64,000 bases of DNA, from contig CAJJAA010000038.1 in NCBI GenBank assembly GCA_905182025.1, positions 1-64,000 of the forward strand, read 5' to 3'. Every line of letters begins with the position of its first letter. Position 1 is the first letter of the stretch. A model generated the notes under the pieces. It was not told the origin of the DNA. It searched no databases and worked only from the letters and a program-made list of their open reading frames with translations. Of the stretch, positions 1-11,125 are shown in pieces. The position numbers were made by a program, and so were the translations under genes. Source of the stretch: an uncultured OM182 clade bacterium (GTDB lineage Bacteria; Pseudomonadota; Gammaproteobacteria; Pseudomonadales; Azotimanducaceae).

Positions 1-1
1 C

Positions 2-484
2 ATTGAGCATTGTTCATGGGTAAGCGAAGAAGGCTGGGGGCGAGGTTATGATGCAGAGATTGTCGAAGAGATGCGCGCAAAAGGTGTTGTCGTTTCCCCA
101 ACGATTAATGCGGGTTGGAAGAGATTTATCGGATCGAAGCAATTTGAATCCGTGGTAAAAGGTAACTACACAAAAATGCGAGAGGCTGGAATTAAACTTA
201 TTGCATCGACTGATGCGGGAATTCCTAACGTTTTTCATCATGATTTGCCGAAGGCTATCCCTGTGTTTGCACATTTCGCCGGACTTTCAAATGCGGGTGC
301 TCTGCGCGCAGCGACAAGCGATTGTGCCGAAGCGATTGGCCTCGGTGCTGTCGTTGGTAAGGTTGCTGTTGGCCTTGATGCTGATCTAGTCTTTTATAGT
401 GATAATCCACTCAACAATCTTGATGTACTCGCAAGTCCAGTTAAGGTCATGAGCAGAGGACGGCTAATAGATGTTGCTGGTTGA
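2..484 (+). CDS. Amidohydrolase family protein, C-terminal part (5' end outside window)
   Basis: Open frame runs from position 2 to the stop at 482-484; metal-dependent amidohydrolase-like C-terminus (STDAGIP..., AT..CAEAIGLG..VGKVAVGLDADLVFYSDNPL). Confidence 0.8.
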   Translation: MEHCSWVSEEGWGRGYDAEIVEEMRAKGVVVSPTINAGWKRFIGSKQFESVVKGNYTKMREAGIKLIASTDAGIPNVFHHDLPKAIPVFAHFAGLSNAGALRAATSDCAEAIGLGAVVGKVAVGLDADLVFYSDNPLNNLDVLASPVKVMSRGRLIDVAG

Positions 485-624
485 ACACATCGACCACAAT
501 GGATTCTAGACGACGTCGGTTAAGGCTGGTTGTATTGTTGCAGCGGCGTCTATGTCGCTGTGTTGGTTGAGCAACGAAGCGATACGCGTACCAAAATGAG
601 TACATTTTCAAATGGACGAGATAT

Positions 625-1392
625 ATGAAAGACATTTTTGATTTGAGTGGCAAAGTCGCCGTGGTCACCGGGTCGACGAAAGGTATTGGTCGGGCAATTG
701 CTGCGCAAATGGTTTATCGCGGTGCATCGGTTGTGATTTCAAGTCGCAAGGTCGATGCTTGTGAGCAGGTTGCTGGAGAAATAAACCAACAAGTGGGCGC
801 TGGTAGAGGTACTGCGATTCCGATTGCGTGTCACATTGGATATAAAGAGCAGCTTCAAGCTTTGGTGGCTCAAACTAAGGCGCAATTGGGTGCGGTTGAC
901 ATCCTTGTTTGCAATGCGGCGGTTAACCCTTTCTACGGTTCGATGCAGGATATCCCTGATACCGCCTTCGACAAGATCCTTGATTCCAATATTAAATCTA
1001 ACCATTGGCTTTGCCAGATGGTCATTCCCGACATGGTTGCAAACAAGGATGGTGTGATCATTATTGTGTCTTCTATCGGTGGCGTACTTGGTAGTGGTGA
1101 TTTGGGCACCTATTCGATTTCTAAAGCAGCGGACATGCAACTCGCTAGAAATATTGCGGTTGAGTTTGGCCCCGACAATATCCGGGCCAACGCAATTGCG
1201 CCAGGTTTGGTACGAACCGATTTTGCACGTGCTTTGTGGGAAGACCCAGACAACCTAAAAAAACGAACTGACCATACTTCTCTGCGGCGAATAGGCGATC
1301 CGGATGAAATTGCCGGCGCGGCAGTCATGCTTGCTTCCGACGCGGGGAATTTTTTGACCGGACAAACGCTCATCATTGATGGTGGCAGATAA
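625..1392 (+). CDS. SDR family NAD(P)-dependent oxidoreductase
   Basis: TGSTKGIGRAIA Rossmann motif, CNAAV, YSISK catalytic motif, C-terminal FLTGQTLIIDGG. Confidence 0.92.
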   Translation: MKDIFDLSGKVAVVTGSTKGIGRAIAAQMVYRGASVVISSRKVDACEQVAGEINQQVGAGRGTAIPIACHIGYKEQLQALVAQTKAQLGAVDILVCNAAVNPFYGSMQDIPDTAFDKILDSNIKSNHWLCQMVIPDMVANKDGVIIIVSSIGGVLGSGDLGTYSISKAADMQLARNIAVEFGPDNIRANAIAPGLVRTDFARALWEDPDNLKKRTDHTSLRRIGDPDEIAGAAVMLASDAGNFLTGQTLIIDGGR

Positions 1393-1503
1393 AAGTAATT
1401 TGGTCTTTATTAGGTGTAAGTCATTGAATCAAAGGCTAGTTGGTAGAAAACAATCTATAATCTGTTTAGTATTCGAATTTCGTGGTTTTAAGGGTTTATA
1501 AGG

Positions 1504-2457
1504 TTGAATAGGCGGCATTTTCTCAAGTTTCTCTCTGTTGGCACGGTAGCTTCGATGGCCGGCGAGTTAGCGCTGCGTGGAAATGATGATTTTTTACCCG
1601 TCGTCTACGAAGATATGTCTACAAGCCCCGCTGAGATGTTCAGATCTATACAATTTATGAAAACTCAGACGCCGGATGCGAAGAGCTTGCTTTTAGCATT
1701 CCAGAACCATGATTCTGTCATTGTTTCATCGCCGGACAGCCATGGTAACTACAAGCAGAAGATGGATAACTTTGAGCACGCTCATCATGAAGATGTCTTT
1801 TTAGCTGCGGATAAACATCAGGTTTTGGTTAATACCTTCAAGCGACTTGATCGGGTACAAAATCTCGTCGGCCACGGAAACTTCAACGTGTTGAGTTTTG
1901 ATGAGATGTTACGTCACAGTAAATATTATAAAAGTGTCGGCGTATTTAAGGCTGAAGAAATTGAATTTCTTGAAGAGACCTTCTCGGACAACGTCATGCG
2001 ATTTGGCTTTTATGGCGAGCGAGTGACGAATGAAATCACTACTATCGTCGCTGGTAATGAACGTATCAAGTTGCCACGCACCGGACATTACCTCTTTAAA
2101 GGCGATTCATTGAACCTCTATAATAAGGTTCGGCGCGACCTTGGGGACAATGTTGTTCTTACATCTGGAATCAGAAGTGTCGTTAAACAGTCACATTTAT
2201 TCATGGCTAAAACGATACAGTCACGCGGAAATTTGTCAAAAGCTTCCCGTAGTTTAGCCCCGCCGGGTCATAGCTTCCATGGCGTGGGTGATTTTGATGT
2301 TGGTAAAGTTGGTTTTGGAACAAAAAATTTCTCGGCGGAATTTGCGAAAACCGATGAGTTCAAGAAGCTTGTGGATCTTGGCTATGTTGCGATGCGATAT
2401 CCGAAAGAAAATCTTTTAGGTGTGAGATTCGAACCCTGGCACATTAAAGTCGTTTAG
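1504..2457 (+). CDS. Secreted M15/VanY-like D-Ala-D-Ala carboxypeptidase with long N-terminal region
   Basis: TTG start; Tat/Sec-like N-terminus NRRHFLKFLSVGTVAS; C-terminal LAS metallopeptidase signatures SFHGVGDFD (SxHxxGxxxD) and EPWHIKV. Confidence 0.75.
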   Translation: MNRRHFLKFLSVGTVASMAGELALRGNDDFLPVVYEDMSTSPAEMFRSIQFMKTQTPDAKSLLLAFQNHDSVIVSSPDSHGNYKQKMDNFEHAHHEDVFLAADKHQVLVNTFKRLDRVQNLVGHGNFNVLSFDEMLRHSKYYKSVGVFKAEEIEFLEETFSDNVMRFGFYGERVTNEITTIVAGNERIKLPRTGHYLFKGDSLNLYNKVRRDLGDNVVLTSGIRSVVKQSHLFMAKTIQSRGNLSKASRSLAPPGHSFHGVGDFDVGKVGFGTKNFSAEFAKTDEFKKLVDLGYVAMRYPKENLLGVRFEPWHIKVV

Positions 2458-2469
2458 TTTTTTAGGCAA

Positions 2470-3432
2470 TTAGAACAGTTTCTTGACGATAACACTGGCG
2501 ATCAATAAAAAGCCGAAGAAAAAATAGGCGAGCGCATATTTTCTTGATGGCAAAATGTTCAGCTTGTGGATATCAAGTAAAAACTCCAATCGTCGCTCAT
2601 CCAAATCAGATAATAAAGACAGGTAGAAGCTTTTGCCGTTTCTTACCTCGTTACCTATCCAAAAACATATCGCGGATAGCCAAATATAAAATATCATAGT
2701 AGTATCATTTACTGTTGGTGTGAAAAGCAAATATATAGAGCAGGCAACGATTAGCGGAAGGGTTGTTAGTTGATAAGCGCGAATTTGAGCGTTCACGCTT
2801 TTTGACGCCACATCGCCGTTTTTGGATATAAGCCAAACGTGTAATGCGGGCCCTAAAATAATTAGTAGGATTATGCTTGCCCAACCGATGAACTGTATAA
2901 CTTGCAAGAGGTGGGGCGGGGACTGGCCGCGCAGTGAACTTTTGATCAACAGCAGACCGAACCCAATAAGGGTTGTGGAAAGCATTAGATAACCAACTAA
3001 TCTGAGCCTCGATTCAAGAATTGGTTTGCTAAAGCCCGCTTCGACAAGAATCGATGACAGCAAGATAGCGAGTCCTGCAATCATTAGGCTTACCATGCTG
3101 TTAAAAGTTGAGCTAGTGAGGTCACTAAAACTGAATTCTGGCAGGCGAGAAATTATTCCAACAATAAGCAATACATAGATACATATCGGTACGACTTTGT
3201 CTTTAATTGAGGTCTTTGGCTTACGCCAATCGATAGACGAGCGAAGGGACTTGATTTGATTTTTACCTAGGCCTGACGCGATCGCGAGCATGCGTTCAGA
3301 GCCTATAGGCTCAACATTTTGACGATAGCTAACGATCCTTTCTGCCCGTTTCGGTCCAATATGGCTCAATACCTGGAGTTCTTGGACGGTTGCCTCATTT
3401 ATAGTAATCAGGGAAGATGCCTCATCAGACAT
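2470..3432 (-). CDS. Helix-hairpin-helix protein with about 7 predicted TM helices
   Basis: N-terminal ITINEATVQELQVLSHIGPKRAERIVSYR (ComEA-type HhH) followed by about seven hydrophobic segments. Confidence 0.7.
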   Translation of the reverse strand: MSDEASSLITINEATVQELQVLSHIGPKRAERIVSYRQNVEPIGSERMLAIASGLGKNQIKSLRSSIDWRKPKTSIKDKVVPICIYVLLIVGIISRLPEFSFSDLTSSTFNSMVSLMIAGLAILLSSILVEAGFSKPILESRLRLVGYLMLSTTLIGFGLLLIKSSLRGQSPPHLLQVIQFIGWASIILLIILGPALHVWLISKNGDVASKSVNAQIRAYQLTTLPLIVACSIYLLFTPTVNDTTMIFYIWLSAICFWIGNEVRNGKSFYLSLLSDLDERRLEFLLDIHKLNILPSRKYALAYFFFGFLLIASVIVKKLF

Positions 3433-3628
3433 TGATTGAACCTCTCAATCATACACATTTGTCGTTCGAGGTGTGAACTGGGTAAAGATTCGAACTGATA
3501 GTAGTGAAAATTGTATAGTCAGTTATTACAATAAAGTTTTTAGAAAATGACATGTTGGAAGTCTACAAAGTTCGATTGTAGATGAAGACTCTTAAGCAAG
3601 ACCTGTATTAAAAAAAGGAGAACGTTGG

Positions 3629-4381
3629 GTGAACGACACAAAAAATCAGACTGAGTCTAAGTGGTGGTCAAAACTTTTGTTGGTAGGCGCTGGAATTTCT
3701 GTGTTCCTACTTCTTGTAGGTCCACTGGGATATAAATTTGGTGGCGCTCCATTGCCTGCTTCTCTAATTTCATTGTTGGTCGCCCTCGTCAGTGCTGCAT
3801 TGGTGCTAGTAGCATCGCTTGCTATGTTGATTGTCGCCGCAAGGAATCATTTATTAGCAGAACGAAATCAGTTGCTAGTAGCGATTGTAGTCAGCTTGAT
3901 TCCGATCATCCTAATGGCACCGCAACTGATGAAAGCAAGGTCTGTCCCACCTATTCATGACATATCAACTGATACAAACGAACCGCCGATATTCCTGGCC
4001 ATTGTGCCTCTCCGAAAAGACGCTCCCAATAGCCTTAAATATGAATTGGACGGGTCGAAGGAGACCTTGGCTACAACTCAACGGGCGGCGTATCCAGACC
4101 TTGGGCCGCTAGAGACTGCAATGAGCGTAGCCGATGCAGCAGCGCGTGCCGAAGCGGTACTGGTTGATATGGGACTTGAAGTTGTCGACGTCAATCAGGC
4201 CGCTGGAATCGTAGAAGCGACTGCGACGACTTTTTGGTTTGGCTTCAAAGATGACGTGGTGGTACGAATACGCGAAACTCAACAAGGCTCAAAATTGGAC
4301 CTTAGGTCTGTTTCAAGAGTTGGCCAAAGTGACATCGGCGCAAACGCAGCGAGAATTCAGACCTTTATTGCGAACTTCTGA
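3629..4381 (+). CDS. DUF1499 family membrane-anchored protein
   Basis: GTG start with aaaggag SD; N-terminal TM helices; PPIHDISTDTNEPP and LRSVSRVGQSDIGANAARI are DUF1499-type motifs. Confidence 0.8.
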   Translation: MNDTKNQTESKWWSKLLLVGAGISVFLLLVGPLGYKFGGAPLPASLISLLVALVSAALVLVASLAMLIVAARNHLLAERNQLLVAIVVSLIPIILMAPQLMKARSVPPIHDISTDTNEPPIFLAIVPLRKDAPNSLKYELDGSKETLATTQRAAYPDLGPLETAMSVADAAARAEAVLVDMGLEVVDVNQAAGIVEATATTFWFGFKDDVVVRIRETQQGSKLDLRSVSRVGQSDIGANAARIQTFIANF

Positions 4382-4446
4382 GAGTAACAAGCGACGCGGC
4401 GATTCGCTCATAGGAACAGAGTTAACGTTGCATGCCGAGCATAGGC

Positions 4447-5889
4447 TTATCCTAGCTTTTCATTGAGTATCTCATTGACCTGCTGTGGATTAGCCTTGCC
4501 CTGTGTCTCTTTCATCACTTGACCAACAAAGAAGCCCATCAGTTTGGTCTTCCCCGCTCGAAACTGCTCTGCCTGTTTTGGGTTTTCAGAAATGATTTTA
4601 TCAATGAGCGGCGCAAGGGAACTGCTATCGGATACCTGCGTTAAGCCTTGTTTCTCGATATATTCATCGGCAGAGTTTGTTTCACCCTTCCATAATGCTT
4701 CAAACACTGTCTTAGCAATTTTACCGGATATGGACTTGTCGGTAATTTTAGAAATGATGGCGCCGAGTTGATCAGCAGTAACCGGTGAGTTTTCTATACT
4801 AATATTGTCTTTATTAAGCTGTGCGAGTAGTTCAACCCTGATCCAATTGTTAGCCAATTTGGCATCGCGTCCTGATCGAACGACCTCTTCAAAATAATCT
4901 GCAAGCGGAATATTGCCTGCCAGCGAAAAAGCGTCAGCTTGACTTAACTGATATTGCGTAACAAATCGCTCTGATTTCGCACCGCTCAATTCAGGCATTT
5001 CGCGACGAATAGCTTCGATATAGGCGTCGTCGATCTCAACGGGTAATAAATCCGGTTCCGGGAAATAGCGGTAGTCTGTAGCCGTCTCCTTACTTCGCAT
5101 CGGGCGAGTTTCGCCTTTGTCCGAATCGTAAAGACGGGTTTCCTGTCGAACAGTTTGACCGGACTCTAACACTTGGATCTGCCGTTCGATTTCATATTCG
5201 ATGGCCTGTTCAAGGAACTTGAACGAGTTTACATTTTTCGTTTCAGTACGCGTGCCCAGTTCCACAGTACCCACGGGTCGAATAGAGACGTTCGCATCGC
5301 AACGTAAAGAGCCCTGAGACATTTCGCCATCAGACACACCTAGATAAGTGACGAGTTGATGGATATAGCGTGCATAGGCAACGGCTTCTTCGGAAGAGTA
5401 CATTTCGGGCTCGGATACAATTTCCAGCAGTGGTGTGCCGGCCCGATTTAAATCAATGCCGGTTTGATTGTGAAAGTTTTCATGTAAGGACTTACCTGCG
5501 TCTTCTTCTAAGTGTGCACGTGTAAGATTGATAGTTTTCGTGCCGCCTGAAGGTAATTCGACCGTTACCTGGCCGTTTTCAACGATGGGAAGGTCGAGCT
5601 GTGTAATCTGATAGCCTTTAGGTGAATCAGGGTAGAAGTAGTTCTTACGATCAAATACAGATCGGCGGTTAATGTCTGCGCCAACGGCGAGTCCAAAAGT
5701 TACTGCCTTTTTGTAAACTTCTTTATTAACAACGGGCAGGACTCCAGGTAGACCGAGATCTACAGCGCTGGCTTGTACGTTCGGTTCAGCGCCAAATGCC
5801 GTGCTAGAGCCGGAGAATATTTTCGACTTGGTTTTAAGCTGGGTGTGTATCTCTAACCCTATGACGACCTCCCAATCTGCGCGACTCAT
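4447..5889 (-). CDS. gatB: Asp-tRNA(Asn)/Glu-tRNA(Gln) amidotransferase subunit B
   Basis: [24 protein letters not shown]; full length 480 aa; C-terminal Yqey-like domain. Confidence 0.97.
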   Translation of the reverse strand: MSRADWEVVIGLEIHTQLKTKSKIFSGSSTAFGAEPNVQASAVDLGLPGVLPVVNKEVYKKAVTFGLAVGADINRRSVFDRKNYFYPDSPKGYQITQLDLPIVENGQVTVELPSGGTKTINLTRAHLEEDAGKSLHENFHNQTGIDLNRAGTPLLEIVSEPEMYSSEEAVAYARYIHQLVTYLGVSDGEMSQGSLRCDANVSIRPVGTVELGTRTETKNVNSFKFLEQAIEYEIERQIQVLESGQTVRQETRLYDSDKGETRPMRSKETATDYRYFPEPDLLPVEIDDAYIEAIRREMPELSGAKSERFVTQYQLSQADAFSLAGNIPLADYFEEVVRSGRDAKLANNWIRVELLAQLNKDNISIENSPVTADQLGAIISKITDKSISGKIAKTVFEALWKGETNSADEYIEKQGLTQVSDSSSLAPLIDKIISENPKQAEQFRAGKTKLMGFFVGQVMKETQGKANPQQVNEILNEKLG

Positions 5890-7344
5890 GCTGTTGCCTC
5901 CGGCGTCAGTCGATGCCAGTCCGATTCAAGCTGGAATTGGTGTGCCAAGTTTAATATGCGGCCTTCATCGAAGTAGTTGCCAATAATCTGTAAGCCAAAT
6001 GGTAAGCCAGCCTCCATGCCAACAGGAAAGGAGCCAGCAGGAAGACCCGCTAGGTTGCTAGTAATTGTATAAATGTCCTGTAAATACATTGAAATTGGGT
6101 CAGAAGTCTTCTCGCCCAAATTGAAGGCAGTCGAAGGCGTTGTTGGTCCAATAATCAGGTCTACTTGTTCGAATGCTTGGGCAAAGTCGTTCTTTATCAA
6201 TCGTCTTATTTGCTGCGCTTTCTTATAGTAGGCGTCATAGTATCCTGCCGACAGCGCGAAACTGCCAACAATAATTCTCTGTTTGACTTCATCCCCGAAA
6301 CCTTCGCTCCGGCTTCTTTTGTAAAGATCTGCCAAGTCGACAGGGGTTTCGCATCGATAGCCATACCTAACACCATCATATCGTAGATAGGTTCGCCGAC
6401 GCCTCCGCCGGCGCAATGACATAGTAGGCGGGAATTGCATGTTTGCTAGAGGGTAAACTTATTTCAATTATCTCCGCGCCTTGTGCTTCAAACTGCCGTA
6501 AGGCTGTCTGTATCGCTATTTCAATTTTCGGATCGAGGCCATCGCCAAAGTACTCTTTACAAAAACCGAGTTTGAGACCTTTTAATGGTTCGTTAAGGCA
6601 TTTCGTATAGTCCGGTACCGGTTGCTCGGCACTCGTTGAGTCTTTCTCATCGTAGCCAGCCATAATATTCAATAAAATTGCAGCGTCCTCTGCACTCTTT
6701 GTCATCGGACCTGCTTGGTCCAAACTTGAGGCATAAGCAATCATTCCCCAGCGAGAAATACGGCCGTAGGTAGGTTTAATACCAGTGATTCCGCACATCG
6801 ACGCAGGTTGCCGGATTGATCCGCCCGTGTCGGTGCCGGTTGCGGCAACGCAAAGTCTGGCGGCGACAGCGGCTGCAGAACCGCCAGAGGATCCCCCGGG
6901 CACGACCTTTTCAGACCATGGGTTTTTGACAGGTCCGTAGTGGCTGTTCTCGTTGGACGAGCCCATTGCGAATTCATCCATGTTGGTCTTACCAATGGAA
7001 ATGGTGCCAGCGGCACTTAGCTTTTCGACAACAGTTGCGCTGTACGGGGCGACAAAGTTGTCGAGCATAAGTGAACCCGCAGTCGTCTTGACGCCGCGTG
7101 TGCAAAATATATCTTTATGTGCGATTGGTATGCCTGCTAGAGACGGCGCGGTGCCGTTGCTGCGAAGCGTATCCATATGATCTGCTTCATTACGGGCGGT
7201 CTCGTAGGTGTCTGTTATGAACGCATTCAGACTAGCGTTGGCATCGCTCGCTCGCGCAATGAAATGGTCAACCAACTCTCTGCAGGAGTACTCCTTCTTA
7301 TCGAGGGAGTTGAGTATTTCTCGGATAGATTGTTCATGAATCAT
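5886..7344 (-). pseudogene. gatA: Asp-tRNA(Asn)/Glu-tRNA(Gln) amidotransferase subunit A, interrupted by a +1 frameshift
   Basis: Two overlapping ORFs (6376-7344 and 5886-6440) together cover GatA; the conserved string [23 protein letters not shown] is split between two frames near 6384. Confidence 0.9.
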
Positions 7345-7348
7345 AGTA

Positions 7349-7636
7349 TTACTCGACTACTCGTGGCACAAGAAACAGGCCTTGCTCTGATTCGGGGGCA
7401 TTGGCTAGAAATAGTTCTCGTTGATCTTCTTCAGTAACACGGTCCTCCCTCAGTCTCTGGATTCCATCCAGGGGGTTAGAGACAGGCTCCACACCCTGCG
7501 TATCGACCGATTGCATTTCTTCAACGAGCTGCAGTATCCGTCCCAAACTATCTACATAATGATCGACCTCATCATCTTCGATCTGAAGCTGTGCCAGTTC
7601 GGCGATATTTAGTACGACGTCTTTGTCCACAATCAT
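7349..7636 (-). CDS. gatC: Asp-tRNA(Asn)/Glu-tRNA(Gln) amidotransferase subunit C
   Basis: 95 aa, ...[28 protein letters not shown]..., directly upstream of gatA. Confidence 0.95.
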   Translation of the reverse strand: MIVDKDVVLNIAELAQLQIEDDEVDHYVDSLGRILQLVEEMQSVDTQGVEPVSNPLDGIQRLREDRVTEEDQRELFLANAPESEQGLFLVPRVVE

Positions 7637-7873
7637 GGCTATGGTCTTTGTTGGAAATTCGGCTGAGAATGCTATCAGGTTTGGGCTGAACTGTAATCTT
7701 GACTGGCGGTTTTTTTAAGAAAGCAGGCTATCTGCCTTTTTAAAATCAAAATTGACCCCATAAAGCCTACGAGGCCTTGAAAATCGCTTTCCATCCGAGA
7801 ATTGAAGCTGTTTTCTTGTAAAAATTCTTCCATAAATGATAGAGTTACGAATGATTTTGAATCCAATTAATAA

Positions 7874-8926
<1,053 letters not shown>

Positions 8927-8977
8927 CTAATCGAAGTTATCACCTGGTGTTGACTGAAACGGATCAAGGTAAAGCCC

Positions 8978-9832
8978 ATTAAGTCACTATTCCTAGAAGA
9001 AACAACCGTTGGCTACAAGATGATAGGGCTCACGCTCTTGTCAATCGCGCTGATGGTTGTTGATCACCTGTCAGACCTCCTTGACGACGTTCGATCTGGA
9101 CTCACCGTTGTGGTGACACCCGTCTATGTTGTCGCAGATTATCCTAACCGTACAGCCGAACTGGTACAGCAGATGTTTACCTCGCGAGATGGGCTGCAGG
9201 AACAAGTCATTTCGCTTGAAGAACAACTATTGCTGATGAAAGTCAAAACCGAAAAGATGTCAGCATTAACCGCGGAAAACAATCGGTTACGTGATTTGTT
9301 GGGTTCTGCGGCGAAGTTGCAGGACAATGTTTTAGTTGCAGAGCTGGTTGGTGTTGACCCTGATCCTAATAAACATGAAGTTGTTATCGACAAAGGTACT
9401 CAACATGATGTGTTCGTAGGTCAGCCGGTACTCGATGCAGAAGGTTTGATGGGGCAAGTGATAGAAGTAAGTCCGTTAACGAGCCGTGTATTACTTATAA
9501 GTGACCAATCTCATTCAGTACCCGTACAGGTCGTACGCAGTAACCTACGTTTGATAGCTCAAGGAGCCGGTGTAACCCGTCAGTTGGATTTGATGCACGT
9601 TCAAGGAACAGCAGACATTAGGCAAGGTGATCTGTTGGTAAGTTCGGGCTTAGGTAATCGGTTTCCCGTTGGTTACCCCGTCGGGATTGTGACCCAGTTC
9701 GAACACGATCCAAGTCAGCCCTTCGCAAAAGCAACGGCAAACCCAAGCGCAATGCTCGATCGAAGCCGCTATGTGCTCCTAGTATTCACGGAGGCTAGCT
9801 TAAGAGAGCCAGTCTCTGGGTCGGGGAGTTAG
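8978..9832 (+). CDS. mreC: Rod shape-determining protein MreC (probable ATT start at 8978; first canonical start is ATG 9020)
   Basis: MreC coiled coil plus beta domain; N-terminus typical of MreC (KSLF...) lies upstream of ATG 9020; AAGG SD 8 nt before ATT. Confidence 0.9.
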   Translation: MKSLFLEETTVGYKMIGLTLLSIALMVVDHLSDLLDDVRSGLTVVVTPVYVVADYPNRTAELVQQMFTSRDGLQEQVISLEEQLLLMKVKTEKMSALTAENNRLRDLLGSAAKLQDNVLVAELVGVDPDPNKHEVVIDKGTQHDVFVGQPVLDAEGLMGQVIEVSPLTSRVLLISDQSHSVPVQVVRSNLRLIAQGAGVTRQLDLMHVQGTADIRQGDLLVSSGLGNRFPVGYPVGIVTQFEHDPSQPFAKATANPSAMLDRSRYVLLVFTEASLREPVSGSGS

Positions 9833-9838
9833 GCAGCT

Positions 9839-10348
9839 ATGGCAACAGTCGCCGGAGAGCGTGATAGTAGTTTATGGGTCATTCTTTTGACCTTTACTGT
9901 GGCGATGTTGTTTTCGGTTGTGTCGTTGCCTGAATTTATCCCGTGGCAATTAGGTTATCTTCGACCTCAGTGGGTCGAACTCGTCCTGATCTATTGGATT
10001 ATGGCACTACCTCATCGTATTGGAATATTTAGTGCCTGGGTCTTGGGTCTGTTTGTTGACGTGCTAACGGGAAGTTTGCTCGGCCAGCATGGCGTTGCGT
10101 TTATCATTGTCGCTTACATAGCATCCAGCCTGTATCAGCGTCTCCGAATGTTCGCGGTCTGGCAACAGAGTCTGATTGTCTTCGTGACAATCGGTATTAG
10201 TCAGTTAGTGAATTTTTGGGTGGAAAATTTCGTCGGCTTATCACAATGGGATATGCGGTTTTTGTTAAGCGCTTTAGTGAGCGCAATGTTGTGGCCATGG
10301 GTTTTCTTAGTGCTACGACATCTGCGCAGACTGTTCAATGTTTCCTAA
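9839..10348 (+). CDS. mreD: Rod shape-determining protein MreD
   Basis: 169-aa multi-TM protein directly after mreC; LFVDVLTGSLLGQHG motif. Confidence 0.93.
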   Translation: MATVAGERDSSLWVILLTFTVAMLFSVVSLPEFIPWQLGYLRPQWVELVLIYWIMALPHRIGIFSAWVLGLFVDVLTGSLLGQHGVAFIIVAYIASSLYQRLRMFAVWQQSLIVFVTIGISQLVNFWVENFVGLSQWDMRFLLSALVSAMLWPWVFLVLRHLRRLFNVS

Positions 10349-10425
10349 CCTATTGTTGAATATTTTACGGTCGAGGCCATTGATGTTGATCAATTCGACC
10401 AAGCCCGTTTTAGGGCTAATTTAGC

Positions 10426-11016
10426 ATGCCGTCGCTTATTTTAGGATCTGGCTCACCTAGGAGGGCGGAATTGTTGACTCAGGTCGGACTAGATTTCCAG
10501 GTTAAAAGTCCTGCTATTGATGAAACTATTCAGCCGCAAGAGAATCCAACATCCTATGTGGAGAGAATGTCTGCGACTAAACTGGCTGTCACTCTGAAAG
10601 CACATGAACTAAAAGATCAGATTGTCGCCCTCTGTGCGGATACTATCGTGGTGCTCGATAATGTCATTTTAGGAAAACCGGCTTCTGATATTGAATCCGT
10701 TGAAATGCTAAAAATGCTGTCTGGCAGAACACACCGGGTTTTAACCAGTGTATCCGTAGGCGACATGCGCGGTCTGACGAAATCAAGTTGTATTGAAACG
10801 GTTGTTGAGTTTCGTACGCTTACCGATGAAGAAGTCAGAGCCTATAGCGCAACAGGAGAAGGCATGGACAAGGCAGGCAGTTATGCGATCCAAGGTGTCG
10901 GGGCGATCTTCGTGAAAGCCATCCATGGAAGCTACTCAAATGTCGTTGGGCTGCCTCTTATGGAGTCAGTGTCGATCCTCAATCACTTTGGAATCAGTAC
11001 GCTAAGTCGCAAATAG
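10426..11016 (+). CDS. maf: Maf family nucleoside triphosphate pyrophosphatase
   Basis: LILGSGSPRRAELL, ADTIVVL, GKPAS, GRTHRVLTSVSV, DKAGSYAIQGVGA. Confidence 0.96.
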   Translation: MPSLILGSGSPRRAELLTQVGLDFQVKSPAIDETIQPQENPTSYVERMSATKLAVTLKAHELKDQIVALCADTIVVLDNVILGKPASDIESVEMLKMLSGRTHRVLTSVSVGDMRGLTKSSCIETVVEFRTLTDEEVRAYSATGEGMDKAGSYAIQGVGAIFVKAIHGSYSNVVGLPLMESVSILNHFGISTLSRK

Positions 11017-11125
11017 AATAGCAAAGCTCAAAGTCGAATAGCCGAGTAAGCCAACGTAGGCTAAGGCGTAGACACAGACTGGGGGTATAAAAAAGAATTA
11101 TTATTATGACAAGGTATAACTCGGC

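Noticed and set aside
5886-6440. ORF beginning [18 protein letters not shown] as a separate Arg-rich protein
   Set aside because: The Arg run is the out-of-frame reading of GatA codons; the conserved GatA C-terminus begins only after the frameshift.
7675-7866. 63-aa minus-strand ORF between gatC and mreB
   Set aside because: No recognisable domain, no clear SD, overlaps the likely divergent promoter region; not supported.
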